Below, in pieces: positions 38,845 through 47,222 of a stretch of DNA of 59,881 bases. Made by a program: the position numbers and the translations under genes. The stretch is from Rhodoferax sp. (GTDB lineage Bacteria > Pseudomonadota > Gammaproteobacteria > Burkholderiales > Burkholderiaceae_C). How positions within the stretch are numbered: position 1 is the stretch's first letter; each line of letters begins with the position of its first letter. Where the stretch lies: NCBI GenBank assembly GCA_025351745.1, contig JANXVI010000357.1, forward strand, positions 1-59,881, in the 5' to 3' direction. The notes beneath the pieces were generated by a model. It had not been told where the DNA came from. It saw only the letters and a program-made list of their open reading frames with translations, and did no database searches.

Positions 38845-40122
38845 ATGACCCAAGACACCGCACCTTCGCGCTCACCCATCACCTGGGTGCCCAGTCTGTA
38901 CTTTGTGCAGGGCATGCAGTTTTTTGTCGTCATGCTGATCGCCGGCCTGATGTACAAAAACATGGGTGTGGCCAATGACCAGATCGCGCGCTGGACCGGT
39001 CTACTCGGTCTGGCCTGGGCCTTCAAGCCGCTGTGGAGCCCGTTTCTGGAATTGGCGCGCAGCAAAAAGCTGATCGTCGTGGCCATGCAGTTCACGGGCG
39101 CGGTCGGGCTGGGCTTGATGGCGCTTGCATTGCAACTGCCCATGTACTTTGCGGCCAGCATCGCGGTTTTTTTTGTGCTGGCCTATGCCTCGGCCACCCA
39201 TGACATTGCCTGCGACGGCCTGTACATGGCCAGCCTGGGCGACAAGCAGCAGGCGGCCTATGCGGGTTGGCAGGGCGCCTTCTTCAACGCGTCCAAGTTT
39301 TTGACGCTGGGCGGTTTGCTGGTGCTGGCGGGTCATCTCGAAACCCGTTTTGGGGTGTTCAACGCGTGGTCTGCCATCTTTGTATTCCTGGCAGTGTTGC
39401 TGGCAGCACTGGCCAGCTACAACGCGTGGGCACTGCCCGGCACTCTGAATACCGACCACGCCGATCTGACCGTGGCCAGTGTTTTCAAGACCCTGGCGGA
39501 AGTGGTGAAAGACTTTCTGCAGAAGCCTGGCATCTGGTTGGCTGTATTGTTCATTGTGTTGTTCCGGTTTGCCGAAGGGCAGGTGCAGACCATTGGCCCG
39601 CTGTTTCTGCTCGAAGCGCGCAACAAAGGCGGCCTGGGAATGACCACCGAACAGGTGGGCGGCGTCTATGGCACCGTCGGTACGGCGGCGTTTCTGGTTG
39701 GCAGCATTTTGGGTGGCTACTTCACGGCGTGGCTCAGCCTGCGCAAAGCCATGCCAGTATTGATTGTGGCCATGGCAGTTCCCAATGCGGTTTTTTATTA
39801 CCTCTCCAGCGCGTTGCCGACCGACATGCTGCACATTGGCATCGCCGTCGCCATCGAAATGTTGGGCTATGGCTTTGGCTTTGTGGGCATGATTTTGTTC
39901 ATCATGCAGGCCGTAGCACCCGGTCGCTTCCAGACCGCGCACTACGCGCTGGGCTCAGGCGTCATGCAACTGGGCTTCATCATCTCCAAGACCATCAGCG
40001 GTGACATCCAGATTCAAATGGGCTACGAGCACTTCTTCTTGTGGACCATTGCGTGCGGTGTGCCGGCCTTGGTCTTGATGTTTTTCGTCAAGTTCCCGGC
40101 GCTTGCTGCCAAAAACAGTTAG
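38845..40122 (+). CDS. MFS/AmpG-like transporter, probable amino-sugar or oligosaccharide importer
   Basis: About 425 aa with 12 hydrophobic segments (for example SLYFVQGMQFFVVMLIAGL, VFFVLAYASATHDIACDG, GLFLVG-type pairs in both halves). SATHDIACDGLY resembles the AmpG/PAT-family loop ATQDIAVDG. In context it should import GlcNAc, chitobiose or anhydro-muropeptides. A TTG at 38821 gives eight extra residues; I prefer the ATG at 38845 but neither has a clear SD. Confidence 0.85.
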   Translation: MTQDTAPSRSPITWVPSLYFVQGMQFFVVMLIAGLMYKNMGVANDQIARWTGLLGLAWAFKPLWSPFLELARSKKLIVVAMQFTGAVGLGLMALALQLPMYFAASIAVFFVLAYASATHDIACDGLYMASLGDKQQAAYAGWQGAFFNASKFLTLGGLLVLAGHLETRFGVFNAWSAIFVFLAVLLAALASYNAWALPGTLNTDHADLTVASVFKTLAEVVKDFLQKPGIWLAVLFIVLFRFAEGQVQTIGPLFLLEARNKGGLGMTTEQVGGVYGTVGTAAFLVGSILGGYFTAWLSLRKAMPVLIVAMAVPNAVFYYLSSALPTDMLHIGIAVAIEMLGYGFGFVGMILFIMQAVAPGRFQTAHYALGSGVMQLGFIISKTISGDIQIQMGYEHFFLWTIACGVPALVLMFFVKFPALAAKNS

Positions 40123-40176
40123 CCGAACACGGTTCGGTGGCTTGCGCCGTGTACCTAACATCCCAAGGGGTTTGCC

Positions 40177-41097
40177 ATGTGCGCCAAGCTATTTTTTCGG
40201 GTCACCCTTCTTGCCGCTTGCGCGTCCCTGTGTAGCGCCTTTGCGGCCCCACCTGGCGACGGCATTTTCTTCGACGACTTCAGCCACGCCAGCCTGCAGG
40301 CCCTGACAGCCCAGGGTTGGACGATTCGCCATGCAGCGGGCCACCCAGGCATCGCTGGCGCCCAATGGGGGCCGAACTCAATCGCACTGGTACCCGACTC
40401 CCGGCAACCGGGGAATCAGCTGCTGCGCCTGCGTGCCAGCACAGACGGAACGCCAGAGGGCACGAGCCAAGCCCAAATCTGCCAGGTCCGCAAATATTTT
40501 GAAGGCACGTATGCGGCCCGGATCCGTTTCTCGGACGAACCCGTCAGCGGTGTCGATGGCGATGTTGTGGTGCAGAGTTTTTACTTGGTAAGCCCACTCA
40601 AACACGATTTCGACCCCGAGTTCAGCGAGGTGGATTGGGAATACTTACCCAACGGCGGCTGGGGCGACCCCACCACGCGCTTGTATGGGATCACTTGGCA
40701 GACCGTCCGCGTAGATCCCTGGCAGGCGCACAACCAGGCCCACCAGGAGTTCCGGTCGGTGGCTGGCTGGCACATGCTGATGATGCAGATCAAAGACGGC
40801 AAGACACTCCATTGGCTCGATGGCGTTGAAGTGGCAACCCATGGCGGCCGAAATTACCCGGTAGTGCCCATGTCCTTGAACTTCAATCTGTGGTTTTCTC
40901 CGGGTGGTCTTTTACCGGTATCGAAAACAGTTCGCACTTACGAGCAAGATGTGGATTGGGTTTTGCATGTCAAAGACCAATTATTGACGCCCGCCCAAAT
41001 GACTTCCCAAGTCCAGTTCCTACGTGCCGCGGGACAAACCTCTATCGACACTATTCCCCTTGCAAAACCCCCTCTGAAAAGCGCTTGCGACTTCTGA
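40177..41097 (+). CDS. Secreted glycoside hydrolase family 16-like protein
   Basis: 306 aa with signal peptide (cleavage near AFAAPPG). The jelly-roll active-site strand reads FSEVDWEYLP: Glu151, Asp153 and Glu155 form the ExDxE motif of GH16. The rest (WHMLMMQIKDGKTLHWLDGVEV, VPMSLNFNLWF) is a concanavalin-like sandwich. GH16 enzymes act on beta-1,3/1,4-glucans, galactans or, in fungi, chitin-glucan links, so substrate is uncertain. It is 54 bases after the transporter and probably part of the operon. Confidence 0.75.
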   Translation: MCAKLFFRVTLLAACASLCSAFAAPPGDGIFFDDFSHASLQALTAQGWTIRHAAGHPGIAGAQWGPNSIALVPDSRQPGNQLLRLRASTDGTPEGTSQAQICQVRKYFEGTYAARIRFSDEPVSGVDGDVVVQSFYLVSPLKHDFDPEFSEVDWEYLPNGGWGDPTTRLYGITWQTVRVDPWQAHNQAHQEFRSVAGWHMLMMQIKDGKTLHWLDGVEVATHGGRNYPVVPMSLNFNLWFSPGGLLPVSKTVRTYEQDVDWVLHVKDQLLTPAQMTSQVQFLRAAGQTSIDTIPLAKPPLKSACDF

Positions 41098-41233
41098 ATC
41101 TCGTTGTATCGCGATGCGCAGAGGCTACTGCACAACCACCGCGAGCACAGGCCCCGGTGGACTGGGAAAAAAGAGACAAATAGGGTATTTCCCTAGCTTT
41201 GCAGATTCAAATGATCTTGCAAATTGTGATAAT

Positions 41234-41272
41234 TGGTAGCATAGTGGCATCTGAGAATTTTGATGTGGTATT
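41234..41272 (+). promoter_or_regulatory. Probable NagQ-type half-sites upstream of the TonB receptor
   Basis: TGGTAGC (41234), four bases, TGGCATC (41245) reproduces the tandem spacing in degenerate form, and a perfect TGGTATT is at 41266. The 12-mer GTGGTATTAAAT at 41265-41276 is identical to that at 33455-33466. A weak promoter TTGCAA-N17-CATAGT (41217-41245) overlaps the first sites. The 305-base gap otherwise shows no gene. Confidence 0.6.
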
Positions 41273-41402
41273 AAATAATTCGCCCACATCAAACGCTCCA
41301 CAACCTCTCAAGCGGCACAAGCCTGCAGGCGCATTGAGAGGTGGAAAAAAAAGATCTTTATTACCCAGTGGCCCACCTTGACCTATTGAAGAGAAGGACA
41401 AC

Positions 41403-44159
41403 ATGAAACTCAACCGCACCCCCATCGCAGCTGCAGTAGCGCTCACGCTGCTGAGCGTTGCCGCATCCGCACAATCGCAGCAATCCAATACCAGACCAAT
41501 TGATTCGGCACCCACACTTGACGCCGTCACGGTTACCGGGATCCGCGCATCGCGTGATCAGTCCCTGGATGCGAAACGCAACGCCGATTCCCTCGTCGAC
41601 GTGGTCACTGCCGAAGACATCGGCAAAATGCCTGACAAAAACGTGGCCGATGCCATTCAGCGCGTACCCGGTGTCAACATTGCTTCTAGCGCCGGTGGCG
41701 AGGGGGGCTTCTCCGAGAACGACCGCGTGAGTATTCGCGGCACCAGCCCCAGCCTGACACAAACCATGATCAACGGCCATGCGGTGTCGACCGGTGACTG
41801 GTTTGTGCTGAACCTGTTTGGCACCACCGTGGGCCGCAGCGCAAGCTATTCGTTGCTGCCATCCGAATTGGTCGGCAAGGTGACGGTGCACAAGAGCGCA
41901 ACCGCCGACCTGCCCGAAGGCGGTGTTGCGGGTGCGGTCAATATCGAGACACGCCGCCCCTTGGAGTTGAAAAGCGGTGTGAGCGGGGAAGTTTCCGTCG
42001 GCGCCATGCATTCCACGCTGGCCGAGTCCACCTCCCCCCAACTGACCGGCATGGTCGGTTGGCGCAACGACGAACGCACGGCCGGTGTACTGGTGCAAGT
42101 GTTCAACCAGAAACAAAAACTTCGCCGCGACGGTGCCGAAGTACTGGGCTATTACGCCATTGATAAAACCAAGTTCGCACCGGGCAGCACCACCATCATC
42201 AATGGCGTTGCCGCACCCACTGCCAACTTGAATGGCGTGCTGGCCCCCAGTCTGATTGGTTCTAGCCTGTTTGAGCAAAACCGCGACCGCAACGGCGCGG
42301 CCATTGAGCTGCAAATCAAGCCCACTGCTGACGTGCTATTGGGCCTGTCCGCCTTCCGTTCGCACGTGGACGATCGCAACATGAATACCAATTTCATGGC
42401 CTCGCCCAAGTGGTTGTTACAAGACGGCCTTGCACCTACAAGCGCCACGGTCAGCGCCGATGGCAAGACCTTGCTGGGCGCTTCTTTCCCAGAAACCGGC
42501 AAGTCGAACTCGATCATCAACGATACGGGCATCCGTCCCGGCGCATCGCAAGAATCCAGCTATATCAATCTGGACGGCAGGTGGAATGTAAATGACAAGC
42601 TGACGCTCAAAGGCCAGCTGGGTCGCACCAAAGGTGTCGGTAATTCGCAGGAATATGCGTCTGAAGTCGGCAATGCCGGTGGCACGCCATTGGCATTGAA
42701 CTTCATGATGAACGGCACAAGTCGCGCACCGACAGTAGGCTTTACCAACTCTTCTGGCAAAGACTTTCGCTCCTACGCGAACAACGTGTGGAATTGGAAC
42801 TATGGCGCGCAGGTAACGGTGCCGGATGAAGAAAGCTACGGTACATTGGATGCGGAATGGGCCCTGGACGCCGGCTTGCTGGAATCCATCAAATTTGGTG
42901 CTCGCGTGACGGACCATACGCGCAACAACGGCAACTGGATCTCTAGCGGCCCGAACTGGGCGAACCCGAACATTGACAAGACCTTGCCGGTCAATACGGG
43001 CAGCGGTTACCCTTCCAATTTTGGTTCATCCTTTGGTGCTCCGTTCACTGGCCAGTTCCGTCTGAGCTATGAGGATATGGCGCGTTGGGCCAGTGCATCT
43101 ACCGTTGCGGCGCCCAATAGCAGTGCTACTTTTAACTACGACCCGGTTTTGCGCCACGAATGGGGCAACGACTTTGACGTCAGCGAAAAGACCAAGGCGG
43201 CATATGTAATGGGTAACTTTGTCGGCAGCAACTGGCGTGCCAACGCGGGTGTGCGTGTCGTCGAGACCAAAGGCAGCTACTCCACGCTGCGCAGCCCCAC
43301 CTCGCAAGACCCCGCGAGCCGGATCGACAACACGTCTCTCTTCGGACCGTTTGTCAAAGAGTTCACCGAGCGCAGTTATACCGACGTGCTACCGAGCGCC
43401 AACATCCGTTTCGCGGTCAACAAAGACTTCATCCTGCGCGGTGCGGTTGCCAAAACCATGGCGCGTCCTGACTACACGGCGTTGAGCTCTACCACGTCGA
43501 TCAACGACCAGTTGAACACCGGCACTGGCGGCAACCCCAGCCTCGATCCAGTGCGTTCAACCAACGTCGATTTGACGGCTGAGTGGTACTTTGCACCGCG
43601 CTCCATGGTTTCTATTGGCGTGTTTTCCCAAAACTTTGAGTCATTTGTGGACTACAAGGTTACGCCTGGAACCTATTTCAGCGATCTGCACAAGCAGATG
43701 GAGACCTACAACATCACCAAGCCCATCAACGTTGGGGCGCGCAACCAAGGTGTCGAGCTGGGCTTTCAACAACCCATCTTCGGCAACTTCGGCATCAACG
43801 CGAACTACACCTACGCGAATGGCTCAGTAGACGGCGGTGGCGAAATGTCGGGTAATTCCAAGAACACGTACAACCTTGAGGCCTATTACGAAGACAACAA
43901 GCTCAGCGCCCGCCTGGCCTATAGCTACCGTTCTTCTTTCTACGGCAGCTATGACCGCGGTGTAAAGATGCACATGGACGATGTCGGCACGCTGGCGGCG
44001 TCTGTCAACTACAAAATCAACGACACCTTCACTATCAGCTTGGATGGTTTGAACTTGAACAATCCAACCCTGAAGTACTACGGCGACAACACCGAGCAAC
44101 CGCGCGCTTTTTATAGCAACGGTGCGCAGTATTACCTCACCTTGCGCGCAAAAATGTAA
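41403..44159 (+). CDS. TonB-dependent receptor, probable chitooligosaccharide/GlcNAc uptake
   Basis: 918 aa. Signal peptide ending near SAQSQQ, a TonB-box-like stretch (LDAVTVTG), plug domain (DSLVDVVTAEDIGKMPDKNVADAIQRV region, VSIRGTSP) and a beta-barrel ending in aromatic-rich YLTLRAKM. This plug style belongs to the large carbohydrate-uptake receptors of proteobacteria. The operator shared with the nag operon and the adjacent GH18-like gene suggest amino-sugar oligomers as substrate. SD AGAAGGA precedes the ATG; a strong terminator follows. Confidence 0.92.
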   Translation: MKLNRTPIAAAVALTLLSVAASAQSQQSNTRPIDSAPTLDAVTVTGIRASRDQSLDAKRNADSLVDVVTAEDIGKMPDKNVADAIQRVPGVNIASSAGGEGGFSENDRVSIRGTSPSLTQTMINGHAVSTGDWFVLNLFGTTVGRSASYSLLPSELVGKVTVHKSATADLPEGGVAGAVNIETRRPLELKSGVSGEVSVGAMHSTLAESTSPQLTGMVGWRNDERTAGVLVQVFNQKQKLRRDGAEVLGYYAIDKTKFAPGSTTIINGVAAPTANLNGVLAPSLIGSSLFEQNRDRNGAAIELQIKPTADVLLGLSAFRSHVDDRNMNTNFMASPKWLLQDGLAPTSATVSADGKTLLGASFPETGKSNSIINDTGIRPGASQESSYINLDGRWNVNDKLTLKGQLGRTKGVGNSQEYASEVGNAGGTPLALNFMMNGTSRAPTVGFTNSSGKDFRSYANNVWNWNYGAQVTVPDEESYGTLDAEWALDAGLLESIKFGARVTDHTRNNGNWISSGPNWANPNIDKTLPVNTGSGYPSNFGSSFGAPFTGQFRLSYEDMARWASASTVAAPNSSATFNYDPVLRHEWGNDFDVSEKTKAAYVMGNFVGSNWRANAGVRVVETKGSYSTLRSPTSQDPASRIDNTSLFGPFVKEFTERSYTDVLPSANIRFAVNKDFILRGAVAKTMARPDYTALSSTTSINDQLNTGTGGNPSLDPVRSTNVDLTAEWYFAPRSMVSIGVFSQNFESFVDYKVTPGTYFSDLHKQMETYNITKPINVGARNQGVELGFQQPIFGNFGINANYTYANGSVDGGGEMSGNSKNTYNLEAYYEDNKLSARLAYSYRSSFYGSYDRGVKMHMDDVGTLAASVNYKINDTFTISLDGLNLNNPTLKYYGDNTEQPRAFYSNGAQYYLTLRAKM

Positions 44160-44210
44160 TTTTTCCTGAGCGATGGGGGCTGCTTGAATCGGGGCGACCG
44201 CAGTCTGTTT

Positions 44211-44245
44211 AATGGGCAGGAAAGCAATTTCCTGCCCATTTTTTT
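44211..44245 (+). terminator. Rho-independent terminator after the TonB receptor
   Basis: Perfect 13-base stem AATGGGCAGGAAA / TTTCCTGCCCATT with GCAA loop, then TTTTT. It separates the receptor from the GH18-like gene, which may rely on read-through or its own promoter. Confidence 0.95.
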
Positions 44246-44279
44246 GCATGCAATGATCATGAAGTAACAGCGATTCACC

Positions 44280-45365
44280 ATGGCCTTACCAACTCCATTC
44301 CAGATTCCCATCTGCTTGTCGCACGCCGTGGCATTAGCCACCCAGTGCAGCGCCTTGTGCTTGGGTCTGCTGGCCTGCACATCTGTTCCTCCCAATCCCA
44401 GCAGAAATGCAACTGCGTCCGCCACAGCGTTTGTTTATAGCCCTTACAAGCACCTGGCGATGGCGCTGGACCCGCAAGCCCCGCTCGCGGCGACCCAAGT
44501 TTCGGGATCTCGTTTAGCAGTGGCCAATGCGCCCCGTTCGACCCTGCTGCCTGGCGCCACAGCGCTGACGCTGGCCTTTGCCGCAGGTGAGTGCGGCCAG
44601 GAGCGCTGGGGCAGCCTGACCGGTCTGGCTGTGGCGCATGCCAATATCTTTGCGCTGCAGCAGGTCGCCCTGCCTTACATCATCTCCACTGGTGGAGAAG
44701 GCAACCTATTTACCTGTAGCAGCGACGCAGGCATGGAGCAATTTGTAGCCCGCTACGCATCAAACATGCTCGTCGGCTTTGACTTTGACATCGAGGCCGG
44801 GCAAACCCCGGACATGGTGCGCAGCCTGCTGCAGCGCATCAAGATCGCACAACAGCGCCGACCCCATTTACGCATGAGCTTTACCGTGGCCACTCTGGCC
44901 GCCAGCGATGCTGGCCAGTCCAGCATCAACTCCCAGGGCCAGAGCGTGCTGGCTGCAATCCGCGAGGCCCAGCTCGACAACTACTTCATCAATCTGATGG
45001 TCATGGACTTTGGTCCGGCCAAACCCTCCAACTGCGTGGTGCGTAACGACAGCTGCGACATGGCTGCATCGGCTCGCCAAGCGGTCCATAACCTGCACGC
45101 CCAACACGGTGTGCCGCTGGCGCAGATTGAAGTCACCGCCATGCTGGGTGTCAATGACGTCGTGGAAAACGTGTTTACGCCCGAAGACGCCACGGCCCTG
45201 GCGCGGTGGGTGCGGCAGGAAAAGCTGGGCGGCCTGCACTTCTGGTCGCTGGACCGCGACACGCCATGCGCAGGAGGCGCAACTGCCGTGTCGCCCACCT
45301 GCAGCAGCTTGAATGCCCTCCCGGCGTTGGCGTTCTCGCGGGCCTTTGCTGAGGGCCTGCGCTAA
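44280..45365 (+). CDS. GH18-like chitinase-fold lipoprotein
   Basis: 361 aa. A long leader ends in lipobox LLAC (Cys33), so it is probably an outer-membrane lipoprotein. The GH18 strand 4 motif reads VGFDFDIE: Asp168, Asp170 and catalytic Glu172 of DxxDxDxE are present, but the first Asp is replaced by Val165. FINLMVMDFG corresponds to the strand carrying substrate-assisting Tyr/Asp. Four or more Cys suggest disulfides. Likely cuts chitin or chitooligomers at the cell surface for the neighbouring receptor; activity is not certain. Confidence 0.8.
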   Translation: MALPTPFQIPICLSHAVALATQCSALCLGLLACTSVPPNPSRNATASATAFVYSPYKHLAMALDPQAPLAATQVSGSRLAVANAPRSTLLPGATALTLAFAAGECGQERWGSLTGLAVAHANIFALQQVALPYIISTGGEGNLFTCSSDAGMEQFVARYASNMLVGFDFDIEAGQTPDMVRSLLQRIKIAQQRRPHLRMSFTVATLAASDAGQSSINSQGQSVLAAIREAQLDNYFINLMVMDFGPAKPSNCVVRNDSCDMAASARQAVHNLHAQHGVPLAQIEVTAMLGVNDVVENVFTPEDATALARWVRQEKLGGLHFWSLDRDTPCAGGATAVSPTCSSLNALPALAFSRAFAEGLR

Positions 45366-45373
45366 GCTTGGGC

Positions 45374-46273
45374 ATGGAACACAGCCACTCCCACATCCAG
45401 CCCCTGGCCTATGCAGGCCGCCCGTGCTTGCAACTGACGACCCGCCACGGGACCGCGATCCTGGCTTTGCACGGCGCGCAACTGCTCTCCTGGCAATCTG
45501 CTGGTCACCAAGAGGTGTTCTGGTTATCGCCCACGCTGGGCACCACACCAGCCCCGCTACGGGGTGGCGTACCCATCTGCTGGCCCTGGTTTGGCACGCA
45601 GGGCATGCCGACCGGTGCGATGCAACACGGGCCCGTTCGCAACCGGCCATGGGAAGTGGTCTGCGTGCACGCCGACGGACGTGACTATGTGAGCTTGACA
45701 TTGGCCCCGCGCAAGGCCACAACGGCAGACGATGCCTTGGCGCTCTTTGCCAACAACTTGCAAGTATCCGTGCAGATAGACCTTGGTGAAACGTTGGTGC
45801 AGACGCTGCGGACCCACAACCAAGGCCCAGAGCCGTTTGCGCTGTCACAAGCCTTCCACAGCTACTTCGCGGTGCACGACGCGACACAAGTGCGGATTAT
45901 CGGACTGGCAGGCCTGCAATACGACGACAAACTTTCGGGCGCTGCGCGCCAGACGCAGGCTGGCCCTTTTACCTTGGACCGTGCCTGCGACCGGGTATAC
46001 CAACAGCACGTGCCGGCACCGACCCACCACTACACCCTGGAAGACCCTGCCGGCCAACGCCGCATCCACATCCGCACGGAGGGCAGCCAATCACTGGTGG
46101 CCTGGAACCCGGGGCAGGACCAGGCCCGCCGCATGGTCGACCTGCCGGGTGAGAGTTGGCGCAATTTCGTTTGTGCTGAGGTTGCGAACGCTGGCGCAGA
46201 CGTGGTCTCCATGCAGCCCGACGCGCACTACCAGCTGGTTCAAATATTGTCCGTGGAGCACTGGAGTACCTAA
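45374..46273 (+). CDS. D-hexose-6-phosphate mutarotase (aldose 1-epimerase family)
   Basis: 299 aa beta-sandwich with GGVPICWPWFGTQG, QAFHSYFAVHDATQV (catalytic His region), VDLPGESWRNFVCAEVANAG carrying the C-terminal Glu. This matches the YeaD-type hexose-6-phosphate mutarotases. The ATG at 45374 follows a TTG at 45368. It begins eight bases after the GH18-like gene and may serve hexose phosphates of the same pathway, but the family is generally housekeeping. Confidence 0.88.
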   Translation: MEHSHSHIQPLAYAGRPCLQLTTRHGTAILALHGAQLLSWQSAGHQEVFWLSPTLGTTPAPLRGGVPICWPWFGTQGMPTGAMQHGPVRNRPWEVVCVHADGRDYVSLTLAPRKATTADDALALFANNLQVSVQIDLGETLVQTLRTHNQGPEPFALSQAFHSYFAVHDATQVRIIGLAGLQYDDKLSGAARQTQAGPFTLDRACDRVYQQHVPAPTHHYTLEDPAGQRRIHIRTEGSQSLVAWNPGQDQARRMVDLPGESWRNFVCAEVANAGADVVSMQPDAHYQLVQILSVEHWST

Positions 46274-46405
46274 CCCCCCGAGGTCCCCGCCGCCAGCAGG
46301 GCTATCATCCCGGCAGCTGTCCAATGCTGATGCTGCGCGCAGTGGGTGGCTTAGCCTGATACAAGAGTGTGAACACGGAGTCCAAATCCAGCGACGGAGG
46401 TGCGT

Positions 46406-47215
46406 ATGAGCGCAGTTAAGGCAAAGTCGGTTGCTACATATTTAATAGCTGGTAACGCACTGTTTACGAGGGCTACCGCCCTTATCTTCATATGCCTCCC
46501 GGTCAGAATGCAGGCCGAAGAGGCCCCAGCCATCCACGTTTCTGCGGCGGTGCAGGCCTTCTCAAGTGCGGCAGAGGGCGTGCCCCCGGCCCCTTGGCGC
46601 GTGGTTGGCCTGCCCGGTAACACCCGAAAGCCATTAACCCAGTTTGACATCGTTCAGCTTGCTGGGGAAAAGGTGCTGCGTGTGCACGCTGACCACTCCT
46701 ACGCCAACCTGACCCATGATTTGATGACGGACAAACACAAGGGCCACCACATGCTGAGCTGGCGTTGGCGGCTGGACAAGCCGGTAGTTGATGCGGACCT
46801 GCACCACAAGAGTGGCGACGATACGCCGATCAAGGTATGCGCGCTGTTCGACCTACCATTGGACCACTTGGGTTTTGTCGAACGCAATTTGCTGCGCTTG
46901 GCTCGAAGCGCAACGGGTGAGCATCTGCCCGGCGCCACGCTGTGCTACGTATGGGATCAAAAGCTGCCTACCGGTTCCGAACTGCCCAGTGCTTTTACTA
47001 AACGGATACGCTACCAAGTGCTGGACTCGTCCAATGGCCCATTGCAGCATTGGGTCTCCCACAGCCGAGACTTGAACGCGGACTTTCTGCACAGCTTTGG
47101 CTCCGAAAGCGGTACCGTGCCCCCGCTTTTGGCAATCGTCGTGGGGGCTGACGCCGACAACACCGGCGGGAGCAGCTTGGCCTATGTGGGCGATGTTTCA
47201 CTCGTGGAACAATAA
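46406..47215 (+). CDS. Exported DUF3047 protein
   Basis: 269 aa. SD GGAGG five bases before the ATG at 46406 fixes the start. The signal peptide (SVATYLIAGNALFTRATALIF) is largely encoded by repeat copy H. The mature part (LSWRWRLDKPV, DDTPIKVCALFDL, LCYVWDQKLPTG, GADADNTGGSSLAYVGDV) fits DUF3047, a beta-sandwich family without known function. The next gene starts seven bases after its stop. Confidence 0.8.
   Translation: MSAVKAKSVATYLIAGNALFTRATALIFICLPVRMQAEEAPAIHVSAAVQAFSSAAEGVPPAPWRVVGLPGNTRKPLTQFDIVQLAGEKVLRVHADHSYANLTHDLMTDKHKGHHMLSWRWRLDKPVVDADLHHKSGDDTPIKVCALFDLPLDHLGFVERNLLRLARSATGEHLPGATLCYVWDQKLPTGSELPSAFTKRIRYQVLDSSNGPLQHWVSHSRDLNADFLHSFGSESGTVPPLLAIVVGADADNTGGSSLAYVGDVSLVEQ
46433..46487 (+). 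repeat. Dispersed repeat, copy H, inside the DUF3047 signal peptide
   Basis: GCTACATATTTAATAGC hairpin then TTTACGAGGGCTACCGCCC, anchors at 46433 and 46472. Read in frame as ATYLIAGNALFTRATA, the same frame as the copies in the other three exported proteins. Confidence 0.85.
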
Positions 47216-47222
47216 CGTGCCC

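Noticed and set aside
40123-40137. CCGAAC-ACG-GTTCGG hairpin after the transporter gene
   Set aside because: Stem too short and no T run for a terminator; the next gene follows closely.
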